Source: Cafeteria roenbergensis (lineage: Eukaryota > Sar > Bigyra > Bicosoecida > Cafeteriaceae). From it: 64,000 nt of DNA. The position numbers and the translations under genes were made by a program. Below the pieces are notes generated by a model, which saw only the letters and a program-made list of their open reading frames with translations, was not told the origin of the DNA and did no database searches. Of this stretch, positions 41,601-53,724 are shown piece by piece. The DNA lies in assembly GCA_008330645.1 (NCBI GenBank), contig VLTN01000005.1, positions 558,001 through 622,000 on the forward strand, given 5' to 3'. The stretch's first letter is position 1; each line of letters starts with the position of its first letter.

Positions 41601-44600
41601 TGTTCTCTCGGTCCAAAGCCCTCGTGTGCCGTTTCGAGGACGAGGCGACCTCGGGCACCGACGGCGGCCTCGTGCACGCCTGGGCGGTCGTGGCTCGCAA
41701 GCCGACGCTCGTCAAGGTCGCCCAGGGCGAGCACAAGTCCGGCCCCACCCTGCCCCGCAGTGTGTCGGACGCAAAGCCCGGCCGCATCGTGGCCGGCATC
41801 GTCTCCGGCCACTCGGCTGCTGGAGTCTTTGTCCTCTTCGCCGGCCGCGTTTCCGGCCTCGTGCCCAAGGCGCGCATCGTCGATGGCCTGGCGGACGAGC
41901 CGGAGGCGCTGTTCCCGGTGGGCAAGACCATTCTTGCCGTTGTGGAGGCCGTCAACGAGAAGGGCGGCCGCATCGTTCTCGACGCTCGCGGATCGACGCT
42001 GTCGCACTGCGCGGCCAGGAGCCCTGCCAGCGTGCTTGAGCTCGAGACTGCCGCTCTGCGCGGCCTTGTGAGCGACGAGGACTCCGCTGCGGCTCTTTCC
42101 GCGGCGCTGGGCGGCAGCGACAGCGACGACGAGGGCAGCGACAGCGACGATGACGAAGCGGAGGAGGACGACGATGATGACGCTGACGACGAAGCAGACG
42201 CGGCCGAAAGCCCGGAGCCAGCCGCGGACGAGGAGGACGCAGCTACCGAGGACGAGGCGGCCGGCGAGGATGAGGACGAGGAAGAGGACGAGGATGAGGA
42301 CGAGCCCTCCGTGTCCCGCCAGTCCCTTGCTCCTGGGGCGGTCGTGTCCGGTCGCATCATTCGCTCCGCCGGTGCCCAGGGCACGGTCGTCACTCTGGAC
42401 GGCGGTGATGCCGCCGGCGCCACCGGGTTTGCGCTCGCGTGCAATGATTCGGCTGGAGGCGAGGAGGGCGATGCCGTCACCTGCCTGGTTCTCGACGTCG
42501 ACGCCATCACAGGCATTGTCGACGTTGCCATCGTGCCGTCAACCAAGGCTTCCCCCTCAAAGGCGCCCAAGCCTGGGCAGCGCGTTGAGGCGCGCGTCGT
42601 GGTGGTCAAGCCCGGCCGCTACGCCGTGCTTGCGGTGGCGGCCGATGCCTGGCCCACAGCATCTGCCCTGGTTGCGTTCATGCCGCTGCTCCATCCATCT
42701 GTGCGAGGCGGTTCGTCTGCTGTGGCGCTCGGGGACACCATCACCACGGTTGTCGCCGCCAAGCCGGAGGCCGCGGGCGGGGAGTGGACGTCAAGGAGCG
42801 CCCTGGTGCTGAGCCACCTCTGCAGGGCGCAGCCAGACGCCGCGGCCAGCTCCAGCAGCGCGGCTGCCAGCGCCCCGCCGAGGCGCCAGCGCTCCGACTC
42901 GACTGGCTCGCTGACGGGCGCCCTTGGCACCACTTCCGGCGGCCTCCTGCAGACCGGCCAGGTCGTGGCGGCCACCGTCCTGGGCTTCGCGCCGCCCGAA
43001 GCGTCTGCTGCTTGCGGTGCTCTGCACACCCGCGACGCTGCGGCCACGAACTGCGACGTGATGCTGAAGCTTCGCCACGTGAAGGGCAAGGTTCGCGCTC
43101 GGCTTGCGCTGGCCGACGTGGTCAGCACCCGTCAGTCCGGCCGCGGCGATGTTGACGCTGCCACGCACTGGAAGCCGGGGGACAGCCTGCTCGTGCGAGT
43201 GCTCAGCGTCGAGCGGTCCGGCCGGACCATCGTTGCCCGCGTGACTGCGCGGCCTGGGGACCTCCCCCGTCGCGTCGTCGCAGCGGTCCTGGAGGCCTCT
43301 GGCCCGACTGCGCCCCCCAAGAACGTCGCGCACCTCGCTGCCGACGCCTCGTCGACAAGCACCGCGCCCGTCCACGAGGGCCCGCTCGGGGATGAGGATT
43401 CCCCCTTCCCCTTCGCACCGTTCCTGCCGTGCCGCAGCAAGGACTCGCTCCTTCCGGCTGGCTGGATCGGCGAAGGGGTGGTCGAGGCGGTCGGCAGCGA
43501 CTTTGGCGTCGTCGTTGGCTTCGGCAACGGGGTCCGCGGCATTGCCCTCCCTTTCGACGCGTGCGAGACTCTCGCCGAAGCTCGGAAGTTGGGCACGCCC
43601 GACTCGGAGGTCATGCTCGGCGACGTCGTGCGGGTCGGCGTCGTGGAGAGCCTTCCCGTGGTGTCCCAGCGTGGCTCCACCACGCAGCCTGCCCGGCTTG
43701 TGCTCACGCTGCGGAAGTCGACTCTGGATCGCGCGCGCGAGGCTGGTGGCAGCGAGGCTGGCCAGTTGGAGATCATCCTCGGTCTCCAGCGTCGCCTGGC
43801 GCCGGGCACCGCCGTCTTCGGCTGTGCCGTGCGGCCCCAGGTGGGAACTGGCATCGCGACGCTCGCTGACATGGCTCGCACCTTTGCCGCTTCGGCTGGC
43901 GCGCCTGAGCCGGAGTCGAGCGCCTCGGACATCGCCACGCTGCGAGTCCGCGTGGCGCCGCGCTTTTCGGCGACCCTCTCGGCTGTGCACGCCACGCCGG
44001 CGGGCGAGGCCAAGGCCTACCCGCTCAAGTCGTTCAAGGACGGCGAGTGGCTGCAAGCCACCGTGCTCGAGGTGGAGGAGTCGGCGCGCAAGTCCTCCGG
44101 CGACGCCAAGCCCGAGTCTGGCAAGGCCGCACACGCAAAGGTGCCGGGGAAGACGTGGAGCGCGGCCGTGACTCTCCGCGCCAGCGCGGTCCGCGGTCCC
44201 GCTGCCATCGAGGCCGAGGAGGCTGCCGAGGATGCTGCCGCCCTCAAGGACGGCGCCGTCGTCCGCGCCTTTGTCAACGGGGTCTCTCGCAAGGGTTGCT
44301 TCCTCCAGCTCAGCCGTCGCGTGTCGGGACGTGTTCTGGTGTCCGACCTGTCAGACGCGTTCGTGAACGACCCTGCGGCAGCCTTCCCTGTGGGGTCGCT
44401 CGTCACCGGTGTCGTGAAGCGCGCTCACGCCGACCGCAACCAGTGCGACGTGTCGCTTCGCGCTTCCGACCTTCGCACTGCTGGGGTGAGTGACGCCGTG
44501 GAGACGTGGGCGGTGCCCTCCCTCTCTGTGGGCGACGTACTCACCGGCCGCGTGGCAAAGGTCACAGACTTTGGTCTGTTTGTGTCGCTGCCTGGCGGCG

Positions 44601-46192
44601 TTCGTGGTCTCTGCCACAAGGCCAACCTCTCTTTCAAGGCCGACGCCGGTGCTCGCAAGGCCAAGAAGCGGTCGGGCTCCAAGTCGCGGGCCCTCATGCA
44701 GCCCGAGGACTTCTCAGAGGGCGACCCTGTCACGGTGCAGGTCACCAAGCTCAACATGGAGACTCGGAAGATTTCCTTGACCATGCGCGTTGGCGACGCC
44801 GCAGCAACCAAGCGGGCGCGTGAAGACGACCCTCCTGCCAACCCTGCCAAGCGCTCGCGCGCAACCGAAGCTGCTGCCAAGGAGCTCTCCGATGCGGACG
44901 GCTCTGAGGACGAGGAGGGTGCTGAGGACTCTGAGGAAGAGAGCGAAGGCGGTGATGAGGCGGAGGAGAGCGATGAGGACGAGGAGGAGAGCGGTGACGA
45001 TGAGGACGAGGAGGAGGACAGCGACGATGAGGACGAGGAGGAGGACAGCGACGACGAGGAGGACGAGAAGTTCAGGCCAGGGGCTCCCCGCCCCAGATTT
45101 GGCCTTGCGTCGAAGGCCCTTACCGCGGGAACCCAGCGTGGCCGGGGCATGAGCGTCGGAAGCACGGACGAGGCCTCTGCGCCCGCCAGCCTTGCGGCAT
45201 TCCAGGCGGCCGACGACAGCGACAGTGACGGTGACGACGACGATGACGCCGCCGTGGGGGCCACCAGCAGCAGCAGTGCCGCCGCAGCAGCTGCATCCGG
45301 CAAGTCTGCGCACATGAGCAGGGCGGAGCGGGAGCGCCTCGAGGCGCAGGCAGCAGCTCGCGAGGCGGCCATTGCGGACGGAACTGCCGCCCCGACGAGC
45401 GAGGCTGACTTTGAGCGCCTTCTCGCCGGCAGCCCGAACAGCTCCGTCTTGTGGATCCGCTTTATGGCCTTCTTCCTTGGCACTGGCGATGTGGACCGCG
45501 CCAGGGCAACTGGCGAGAAGGCACTCACGCAGATCCACTTCCGTGACGAGCAGGAGCGCCTGAACCTGTGGGTGGCGCTGCTCAACCTGGAGGCGGCGTA
45601 TGGAACGCCTGAGACGCTCGGCGCCACGTTCGCGCGTGCGTCCAGGGCCAACGACCCGCTCAAGACTCACAGGGCGATGCTCGACGTGTTCAAGTCGCTC
45701 GGGCGTCAGGCCGAGGCCGACGCGCTCTACCGCGTGACGCTGAAGAAATTCAAGCAGGACGTGCAGACGTGGCGCGACTTCTGCAACTTCCAGCTGCAAT
45801 CCGGCCGCGGCGACGAGGCGCGCGCGACCTTCAAGGAGGCGCTCGAGGCCATCCCGGCCAGAGAGGGCACCTCCTTCACAAAGGACTTTGCCGTGCTCGA
45901 GTACAAGAAGGGCAGCCCCGCGCGCGGTCGCACCATGTTCGAGGACTTGGTCGCTTCGCACCCGCGCAAGCTTGACCTGTGGCTGGTCTACGCGGACCAG
46001 GAGGCTGGGCAGGGCGCCGTCTCCATCGTTCGGGGAATCTTTGAACGCCTGGTTTCGGGAGGCGGCCTGTCTTCCAAGAAGATGCGGTCGGTGTTCAAGA
46101 AGTGGGTGCAGTTCGAGGCAGAGCACGGCGATGAGGCCGGCATCGCCGCCGTGAAGCGCCGCGTGGCCGAGTACGCTCGCAAGGCCATCTGA
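38616..46192 (+). CDS. PDCD11: Ribosome biogenesis factor RRP5 (PDCD11), 2 exons
   Basis: Nucleolar pre-rRNA processing factor needed for both small and large subunit assembly. The exons are 38616-38687 and 38903-46192 (GTGAGT...GCGCAG, phase 0). Exon 1 encodes MEPAFPRGRVR, matching the conserved FPRG start of RRP5, which supports this start. The total is 2453 residues, against about 1730 in yeast and 1870 in human. From ~65 to ~2000 runs a long series of S1 OB-fold repeats (for example VGMTVMGVVRGVSFGAVSVSL near the start and VGDVLTGRVAKVTDFGLFVSL late). Two acidic low-complexity inserts lie at ~1080-1160 and ~2020-2085. Residues ~2180-2453 are HAT/TPR-like helical repeats (WIRFMAFFLGTGDVDRARA, TWRDFCNFQLQSGRGDEAR, WLVYADQEAGQGAVSIVR, FKKWVQFEAEHGDE). 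Extra length comes from linkers and inserts. Confidence 0.95.
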
Positions 46193-46383
46193 TCGTTCCG
46201 GGGCGAACCGGTCTCCCGAGTGCTGTTCTGCAGGTTTTCGTCCGCGTGTGTGCGTGAGTGAGGGATGGCCTTTCGCAAACTTGCTTCATGTCGTGCTTGC
46301 TCCGGCGCTCCGCGTTGTCGGCCACGGCAAAGCACGCACTCGCTGGGCGCAGAGGCGCAAATGGCGGTAGCAACAGGGCATCA

Positions 46384-49300
46384 TCAAACGGGCGTCGGGG
46401 CAAGCTTGTCCCTCGCCAGCCGCGGAAACGCGTCGGCCCAGCCCCTAGAAGCCAGAGCGCGAACCTGCCCGGCCACGAACGCGACAGCACCGGGGAGTGG
46501 GGAAAGACCGCGAGCCACAACAGCTGCAGTCCGCTCCGCAAACCAAAACGCCCATGGGGCAGGCGCGGCCCCAAACGTGCCCTCTCCGCCGAAGGACAGG
46601 AGTTCCTGGACGAGGGACAGGCCAGCCAAGGCCGACATGGTCGGTTCGCCATCTGCGCTTCCTTCGGCGCAGGCAGCCACGTCGAGGGCCACCTGGCTGC
46701 ACACCGCCAGCACGGCTTGGGTCCAGCGCTCCTCCTTGCGGGCCAAGTCTGCCTTGAGGTCGGGCATGCCCTTGTCCCTTCCTACCAGAGGCACGCCGCT
46801 GGCTTCGGCCGGCCGCGTGGACCCGCCGGCCTCTGGCGCGCTGCTGGAGCTGGGGCCGTCTGCATGGCCGGCCTCGTCGGCGGGCGCACCGCTGTCTGGG
46901 GCGCTGTGGCTTCCCACGCCTGGCACAAGGTACATGTGCCGCATCACGGCATCGCGGGCCTCACGCAGCTCGGCCAGTGCGAGCTGAAGAAGTGCCGAAA
47001 CCGCCTGGCGCCTCCAGGGCTCGAACATCCTTCCCTGGGCCGTCACTGACGCAATGGCATGGCTGGACTGCATGGCGCCGCTGCTGACGAGCCGCAGCAA
47101 GACGAGCTCGCGCATCACGCCGCAGTGCCGCCACACGCTGCCCACGGCCTTCGCCAGCTGCTCGCTCGGCGACAGGCCGTCGCCCCGCTCCTCCAGGCAA
47201 GGGCTGTACTTGGCAGCAAGAGCCGCAGAGTCGGCCAGTCGCCCGCGGCCCTGGTACACGACGGCGAGCGCCAGGGCGTCTGATGCTGCCGCATGGCGCT
47301 CGCGCGGCAGCGACCGCATGGCGGACGCTAGCGTCGCGGGCGAGCACAGCCCAGACACCTGCGCCATCATGGCGCAGAAAAGGGCCGCGGCGTCTCCCGC
47401 CTCCTGGAGGGCTGGGGCTGCCGCTGCAAGGCCGGCGGCCGGGGGCACATGCACGTCCAGCTCAGCGGGCGGCGTCACGAACTCAGCAGTGACCCCCTCC
47501 GGCACAGCCGCAGCAGCGAGCCTCGGCAGGCATCCTTTCCGCGACAGCTCATCGATTGTCGCAGGCTGCATCGAGGCCGCCAGGACGTCGTGAAACGCCG
47601 CGGCGTGCAGACTCATGGTTCGCTCGGCGGCCGACGCGAACAGGGCGAACTGCGCCTGCCGAGGCCAGGGCGCGTCAGCTGCGCTGCCCAGCACTGCGAG
47701 AGGGGCCCACTCGTCCCACAGCCACTGCCAGCGCGACGAGGCAGCGTGCGCGGCGCTCCACTCGGCCAGGCGAGACAGCGCCGCCGGGTGCAGCGATCCG
47801 GCGTGCTTGAAGGCCACCCGCGCGGCCATCGCAATGCCGTCGGACACCCGCAGGCCGTTTGCCTGCGTGGGCTCGACGAACACGAGCATCCCCTCGCTCG
47901 CGGCGCCTTCGTCCTCGTCCGCGTCGTCCACGCCCGGGATGCCTCCGCTGTCGCCCGAGCCAGCGCGGCCATCGGCCGGCAAAGGTGCGCGGCCTGAGGC
48001 CGTCTGCGGCCGAGCGATGGAGCCAAGCCCTCGAATGTCCGCTCGCTCCAGCTGCTTCACCAGGAGGTGCAGGTACGCCGTGGGGAGCCCCGGCCGCGGC
48101 TGCTGCAGCAACGTGGCAAGCAGCGCGTCCACAGCGAGCGGCCCGACGGGGAACGCCGGTGAGAGCCGAGAGATCTCAATGGCGGCGTCTTCGTGCAGCG
48201 GGTAGTGCGAGGCTGCACAGTCCACGGTGGCCCGCTGGATGAGCAGCGCCGAGGCGGCGTCCACCTCAGCGACGGCGGCCGAGGACACGCTAGAGCCCTC
48301 GCCCCCGCTGCCGGCTTCGCGGAGCCCGCACGCCGCGAGCGCTGCGCTCGAAGCGCGCCCTACTCCGGGGGCCAGCAGCGGTGCGGCGAGGCCGTGGAAG
48401 AGGCACGCAGCTGGCGCCTTCGTGGTGTCCGCGTCGGCGGCGGCCTGCTCCGCACCGGAGGACGAGCTGGAGCACTCTGCCGAGGTGAGCAGCGAGATGA
48501 GCTGGCGGCCGCTTGCCGCCGCTCCCCCTGCAGCGCCCCCCACTGCCGGCCCGTCGGAGTGGGGCGCCCCGAGGACAGCAAGGTCATCCGCCGCCACGCC
48601 AGCAGGCGGCCACGCCACGGCATCGGCTCCCCCCGAAAGCGCCGACACGACGCGCGGGTCCAAGTCGGGACGAAGGGTAGACGGGGCACGCCAGCCCATG
48701 GCCACGCAGCCCTCCGCGGCGTCCCTGGTGCGCCGCAGAGTGGAGCTGGTCGGGGGGGTGTCCACGAACACTCCCTCCAGCCCCGCCGCTCCCGGGCCCG
48801 CCCACCCGTTGGCGTCCCTGTGGTCGATCACCGCTGACGCTGCGTCCAGGCACTCGCGAGGCGTGCCGGGACGCGCGGCCTCCACCGCGTCGCCGCAGCA
48901 GAGCAGCGCCTCCAGCAGGGCCTCCGAGAGCGGCCCCGCCATCGGGTGGCCGGGATGCGCGCGGGCCTCGGACGCCCAGTCGGCCAGCTGGTTGGCAACG
49001 TCGAGTGTCCTCACGACGCGGCAGGCAGGCAAGGCCATGCAGGCGAGCAGCTTCACAGCCGCTGCCAGCCGCCTCGGCGCCCCGTCGGCGACTGCTTGGC
49101 CCAGCGCCTCCGCGACTCGGCCGGCGATGCGCTCGCCCACCTGCGCGCACCCCCGGGCCCGCCACGCGCCAGCGGCGGTGGCCACAAAGGGCCCTCGCCA
49201 CGGCATTTCGAGGCCGAGCGTGCAAAGAGCGCCCACCGCAAGGTCGGACACGGCTGGCTCCGGGCCCTCGCCCCTGCCCGGCCGGCACATGCCCGCGGCA

Positions 49301-49482
49301 AGCTCCAGAGTCTCGGCGACTGGGTCAACCGACCCGTTCGCGGGCCGCAGCTGCCCCACGCGGAGAACCGCCGCGGCTGTCGTCCGGAACTCTGCGGATC
49401 CGAGCGACTCCTCCTCCAGGGCGTCGTAGAACTGCGCCTGATGGGGGCACACGCGGGTGGTGGGCCCGAAGGACTTGGGCAT
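46384..49482 (-). CDS. NCBP1: Nuclear cap-binding complex large subunit (CBP80)
   Basis: Large subunit of the nuclear cap-binding complex, which binds capped RNA with CBP20 and couples it to splicing, export and decay. The ATG at 49482 (MPKSFGPTTRVCP) is used because the frame above it runs towards the divergent gene; this gives 1032 residues against about 790 in animals. The helical organisation fits three MIF4G-like domains: ~1-210 (FRTTAAAVLRVGQ, LACMALPACRVVRTLDVAN), ~430-660 with the telling RWQWLWDEWAPL and ERTMSLHAAAFHDVL, and ~690-860 with VGSVWRHCGVMRELVLLRLV, MQSSHAIASV and FEPWRRQAVSALL. Ala/Ser-rich inserts separate them and account for extra length. The match is to patterns remembered from CBP80 (RWSWEDW, VWRNHPQM), so identity is likely but distant. 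It converges on RRP5 with 191 bp between stops. Confidence 0.78.
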   Translation of the reverse strand: MPKSFGPTTRVCPHQAQFYDALEEESLGSAEFRTTAAAVLRVGQLRPANGSVDPVAETLELAAGMCRPGRGEGPEPAVSDLAVGALCTLGLEMPWRGPFVATAAGAWRARGCAQVGERIAGRVAEALGQAVADGAPRRLAAAVKLLACMALPACRVVRTLDVANQLADWASEARAHPGHPMAGPLSEALLEALLCCGDAVEAARPGTPRECLDAASAVIDHRDANGWAGPGAAGLEGVFVDTPPTSSTLRRTRDAAEGCVAMGWRAPSTLRPDLDPRVVSALSGGADAVAWPPAGVAADDLAVLGAPHSDGPAVGGAAGGAAASGRQLISLLTSAECSSSSSGAEQAAADADTTKAPAACLFHGLAAPLLAPGVGRASSAALAACGLREAGSGGEGSSVSSAAVAEVDAASALLIQRATVDCAASHYPLHEDAAIEISRLSPAFPVGPLAVDALLATLLQQPRPGLPTAYLHLLVKQLERADIRGLGSIARPQTASGRAPLPADGRAGSGDSGGIPGVDDADEDEGAASEGMLVFVEPTQANGLRVSDGIAMAARVAFKHAGSLHPAALSRLAEWSAAHAASSRWQWLWDEWAPLAVLGSAADAPWPRQAQFALFASAAERTMSLHAAAFHDVLAASMQPATIDELSRKGCLPRLAAAAVPEGVTAEFVTPPAELDVHVPPAAGLAAAAPALQEAGDAAALFCAMMAQVSGLCSPATLASAMRSLPRERHAAASDALALAVVYQGRGRLADSAALAAKYSPCLEERGDGLSPSEQLAKAVGSVWRHCGVMRELVLLRLVSSGAMQSSHAIASVTAQGRMFEPWRRQAVSALLQLALAELREARDAVMRHMYLVPGVGSHSAPDSGAPADEAGHADGPSSSSAPEAGGSTRPAEASGVPLVGRDKGMPDLKADLARKEERWTQAVLAVCSQVALDVAACAEGSADGEPTMSALAGLSLVQELLSFGGEGTFGAAPAPWAFWFAERTAAVVARGLSPLPGAVAFVAGQVRALASRGWADAFPRLARDKLAPTPV

Positions 49483-49829
49483 GGCGACACGCTCCGCCGG
49501 GGCCGGCGCGGCGGCGCCTGCGCGTGCCCAACGCCGCGACTGTCGCTTGCGCCCCTCCGGCAGAGCCGCCGGCCGACAGAGCTCCGGCCTGGCGTTGCGG
49601 CCTGCACGGCAACTCTCGATTCGGCAGGCCGCCCACTGCCGCCCTCTGTCGGCGCGGCGATCCCGCGGCGCCTGCTCCCCCCCTCCCCCCGTCCGACCCC
49701 CCAGGCCCCAGGGGCTGCCTTTGGCATCGCGCTCCTTGTGCGCTTGCTCCGGGCTCCGTCTGCGCGCGGGCCCTCGCTCAAGCGCACTGCAAACCGCAGT
49801 TGCTGACCAACAGAAGAAACTATCGCGCA
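49483..49829. promoter_or_regulatory. Shared upstream region, CBP80 / OSCA-like gene
   Basis: 347 bp between divergent starts, presumed to hold both promoters. No motif is recognised; a C-rich stretch lies near 49680. Confidence 0.4.
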
Positions 49830-52800
49830 ATGGCCGCTGTCGCCCCGCCCCCGGAAGCGCACGACTTCGAGGGCTACGGGCCAGGCGGAGTCGCCCGCGG
49901 CGCAAACTTTGCATCCGGGCCTGCCGAGGAGCGAGGGAGCTACGAGGAGTCCGTGGACGACGCCCCGCGACGGGGCGTGGCTCAGCTAGCAACAACGGGC
50001 TTGGCCAACTCCTACGAAGGCCTCGACGGAGACGACTGGGACGACCTGCCCTTCGTGCCCCCCTCCCTCCCTCTGGCTGTGGACATGGCTGATGACGACG
50101 TGTTTGGCGGCAAGCAGCTCAACTCGTGCGGCACGGACATCAACACCTTGTCGTGAGTGCCTCCCGGACCCAGAGACTGCCACGCACGGCCGCGCCGCTT
50201 CGGCACCGCCCAGCACCGCCCGCCCCCCTCTCCTGTTGCCCCGCCCCGCCCGCAGGACGCTTGGCGTCGGAATGGGCATTTGGTTCCGGTTCTTGTGCCT
50301 CAGCTTCTTGTTCTTCTCGCTGTGCTCCGTGCTGAGCATCCCGGCCTTTGCCCTGGCGGTGCAGGGGCAGCGCATCGCGGGGTCGAGCACCTTGCGCTCG
50401 CAAGACGCGTTTGGGTTCAGCCTCGCGTCTGTTGGCAACGTCGGGCCGTCCGTGGCCGCCGTGGCCGCCCAAAACTGCACCAGCGGCTGCAGCCTGCTCA
50501 CCCCCGTGGTCTCGGACATTTCGCTGGAACTGCCAGACGCGACGCTGGTCCTGGTCATCTCCGACGCGGTCGTTTGGGTGTGCCTGGTCCTCTTCCTCCT
50601 CGCGTTCGCGCGCGCCATCCGCCACGTGGAGGACCAAATCGCGGACAACAACATCGAGACGGCGTCCTACTCGGTGATGGTCACGGGCCTGCCCAAGGAC
50701 GCCACCGTTGCCGACGTGCGGGCCCACTTCGACCGCCTGTACAACCTCAGGGAGCCGGACTGGACCTACCAGAGCTGTTGCATTTCCAAGCGGCACGGGC
50801 GGAAGGTGTTCGCCAAGCCGACGAAAATCAGGACTGGTGAGCTCCGCGCCGCCAGGGACGCCGACGGTGTCGTGATCGCGCCAGTGCTCAACGCCACCAA
50901 CAGTGGCGACCCGGCGTACCTCCGCTCCTGGGTCGCCGAAGTCACCCTGGCGCGGCCCAACGGCGTCCTCGTGAACAAGTACCGCGCAATGCAGAGCCGC
51001 ATCGCAAGGATCCACCGCTTGCGGGCAGCCGCCAAGCTCTACTCCCCGGACAGCCCGTTCTCGAACCCAGCCAAGTTCGCCAAGGCCACCAAAGTCGTCC
51101 GCGGCGCGGAAGCGGCGATGGCCAGAATCGACGCTCGCCTCACCCGGCGCTACCGCACAGACGTGGTGGCCGCCTTCGTGATCTTCAACACGGAGGAGTC
51201 CCGCAGGCGCGCCGTGGCGGACTACGCAAAGTCCAACGGAGTGTGCGGGCGCATGTGCCAGCCGACGCCGCTACGGTTCCGCAGCAGCGCCGCCCTCCAC
51301 CAGCCACCGGTGCCAATCACCGTCGTGCCGGCGCCTGACCCTGCCGAGTTGCTCTGGGAGAACCTGGAGGCCAGCTCTGCCGAGCGGTGCGCGCGGCAGG
51401 GGCTCAGCACGACCGCGATGTTGCTCATCACAGCCGTGTCGCTCGTCTTCCTTGTGCTGGCTCAGCAGGCGGCCAAGCTCGTGGACACGGAGACGCCGCC
51501 GTTCGCCATCTGCTCGGCGGAGGCGCTCACGGCCGCAGGCGGCCCGAGCGCGACCCCGACCACCCACCGCATCGTCCGCGACGCCGGCCTGGACGCGACC
51601 TGCCCGGGCGACTCGCGCGGGCTGTACGTGGCGGACATCACCGGCTCGGAGCCAGTGCCCGCGTCGGGCATCTCCGGCACCGACCCGGCGTCGTGCGCGT
51701 CCATGTGCGTCGTCCCCGAGTCAAAGTCCCCCGTGTGCAGCGGAGGCACCGGCGGCAGGAACTTCACAAAGAGCTCGCTCATCCCGTGCTTTTGCCTGGA
51801 CACGCTCACCAGGGCGCAGCAAACGGGAGTGCTGCTGACAGCACTGTCGGAGCTGGCGAACGAGGACTTGTGCATCAGCTTCGCTGCCACGGCCATCGTC
51901 CGGAACGGCTTCGTGGCCCTGGCCTCCCTCGTCGTGGTCCTCGTCAACGTCGTGCTGAGGGTGGTCGCTGACGCGCTCACCACCTTCGAGCGCCACGTGT
52001 CCGTGGGGTCCAGACAGTCGGCCAAGGTGGTGAAGATTCTGGCGCTGACCTTCCTCAACACAGCCGTGATCACGGCGCTGGTGAACATCAAGTTCAGCAA
52101 GGACGGCGTGCCGGACTGGATCTCCAACTTCTTCGGGAACATCGAGGGCTTCGAGCCGCAGTGGTTCGCGGTCGCGGGCTCGTCCATCGTCCTCACCATG
52201 GCGCTCAACGTCTTCACGCTCAACATGGGCGTGCTGCTCAAGCTCCCCTTTTCCGTGTGCCCCACGTGCAGGCCGGCGGGCGCGGCGCGGGTCGCGCCCA
52301 CGCCGAGGTCCCCGCGCGGGAGCATCGACCAAATGGTGCTGCAGCCCGGCCCCCTCGTCCTCCCTGCGCGCGACCTGCCGGAGCCTGAGCGCCGGGCGGC
52401 CGTGCAGTGGGCCAAGCAGGTTCGCCTGGCGCAGTCGTCTGTGGGGTGCTGCGACCGCCTCACGGCCCGATGCTGCGGCTGCTGCGGCCCCTACGAGCTG
52501 TGCGGCTGCCTCGTGTCGGCGTGCAACGTGCTGCCGCCCTCAGTCCAGTGCTGGTGCTGCTGCCGGGGCGCTCGGGCGCGCGGGGCCGTCACGCAGGCGG
52601 AGCTGGACGGCATGGTCGAGCTCCCCTCCTACGACATCGCGCAGCGCTGGCCCCTGGCCCTCAACACGTTCTTCGTGACGGCCACGTACGGCGCCGGCCT
52701 GCCGATCCTCTACCCGTTCGCGGCCGTGGCGTTTGCCATCGCGTTCGTGGTCGAAAAGGTGTCGCTGCTCCGGTTCTCCAAGCAGCCGCCGGTGATGGAC

Positions 52801-53724
52801 GCATCGCTCGCTCGGCTCTCGCTCAGCCTCATGCCGCTGGCGGTGATCCTGCACTCCGTCGTCACCATCATCGTCTTCAGCGACCCGAACCTCCTCTCCT
52901 CGCGCTCCATCTTCGACAGGTTTGCGGAGAGCAGCGAGGGAACCTCCGTCGAGAACTGGTACCTCGAGCAGCTCCGCCTCGTGGGCACTCCCTCGGACTT
53001 GACAACGCGCTTCCTGCGAGAGAGCGTCATCGTTCCGGCCGCCCTGCTCCTCCTCTTCCTCCTGTTCTTGCTCATCCGCTGCCTCACAACCGGCCGCTGC
53101 GGGAACCTGACCACAAGCTGCTGCAGGGCCTGCTGCTGCGGCCGTAGCTACCTCCCGCGGATGGGCATCGATGACGAGCTCAAGAAGATGCCCCCCTTCA
53201 CTGGGCTGTACACCCAGCCCCTGCCTCGCGGAATTAAGCACGAAATCGGCGAGGTTGAGCGCAAGCAGGGCTGGCGCATCCTGCGCGACCCCAGCGTCCG
53301 GGGCGACCGCACCGCCCAGCGAAAGATCAAGGTGTGGACCGAAGCCGGAATGATCAACGGCAAGCCCCACGCCAAGGGCGAGCGAATGCTCACGTGGGAA
53401 ACCATCGCGGACGTTGGAATCGCCTCCTACCAGCCGACCGCCAACCCCGAGTACGCAGCAGCCTTCCTGGCGCTCGAGAGCGCGGTGGAGCGGACGGAGT
53501 TGCAGAAGAAGCTCCGGGCGCGCTTGCTGGAAGAGCACGCGGCGAGGCTACAGCAGTCGATGATGGCCGAGTCCAAAGCAGGCCCTGGCGATGCGGCCGC
53601 GGCGACTGAAGGCGGCGAACGAGCAATCGCCACCCCCCGGCTACCAGCTGAAGCCGACTTTGACTGGAACGTTGACGACGAGGGAGTCGCCGATGAGAGC
53701 GAGTCAGGAGAAGATGAGCCTTAG
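49830..53724 (+). CDS. OSCA/CSC1/TMEM63-like multi-pass membrane protein, 2 exons
   Basis: Large membrane protein, 1263 residues, exons 49830-50152 and 50256-53724 (103-bp intron, GTGAGT...CCGCAG). The cytosolic N terminus (~110 residues) is acidic. The first hydrophobic segment is WFRFLCLSFLFFSLCSVLSI (~115-135) and the next VISDAVVWVCLVLFLLAFA (~205-225). A cytosolic RRM-like insert follows with YSVMVTGLPKDATVADVRAHF, typical of OSCA/TMEM63 and related DUF221 proteins. PDPAELLWENLEASS before the next membrane segment also matches. A Cys-rich extracellular region (~465-560), a block of several membrane helices (~575-950) including a Cys-rich cytosolic loop (CCDRLTARCCGCCGPYELCG), and a charged C terminus complete it. 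The family includes mechanically gated cation channels and lipid scramblases; which role applies here cannot be told. The last ~40 codons sit at a base-composition boundary. Confidence 0.7.

Noticed and set aside
39095-46192. RRP5 beginning at an internal GTG near 39095
   Set aside because: The frame continues upstream to a CGCAG acceptor at 38902 that joins in phase to an exon encoding the conserved FPRG start, so the ATG at 38616 is better.
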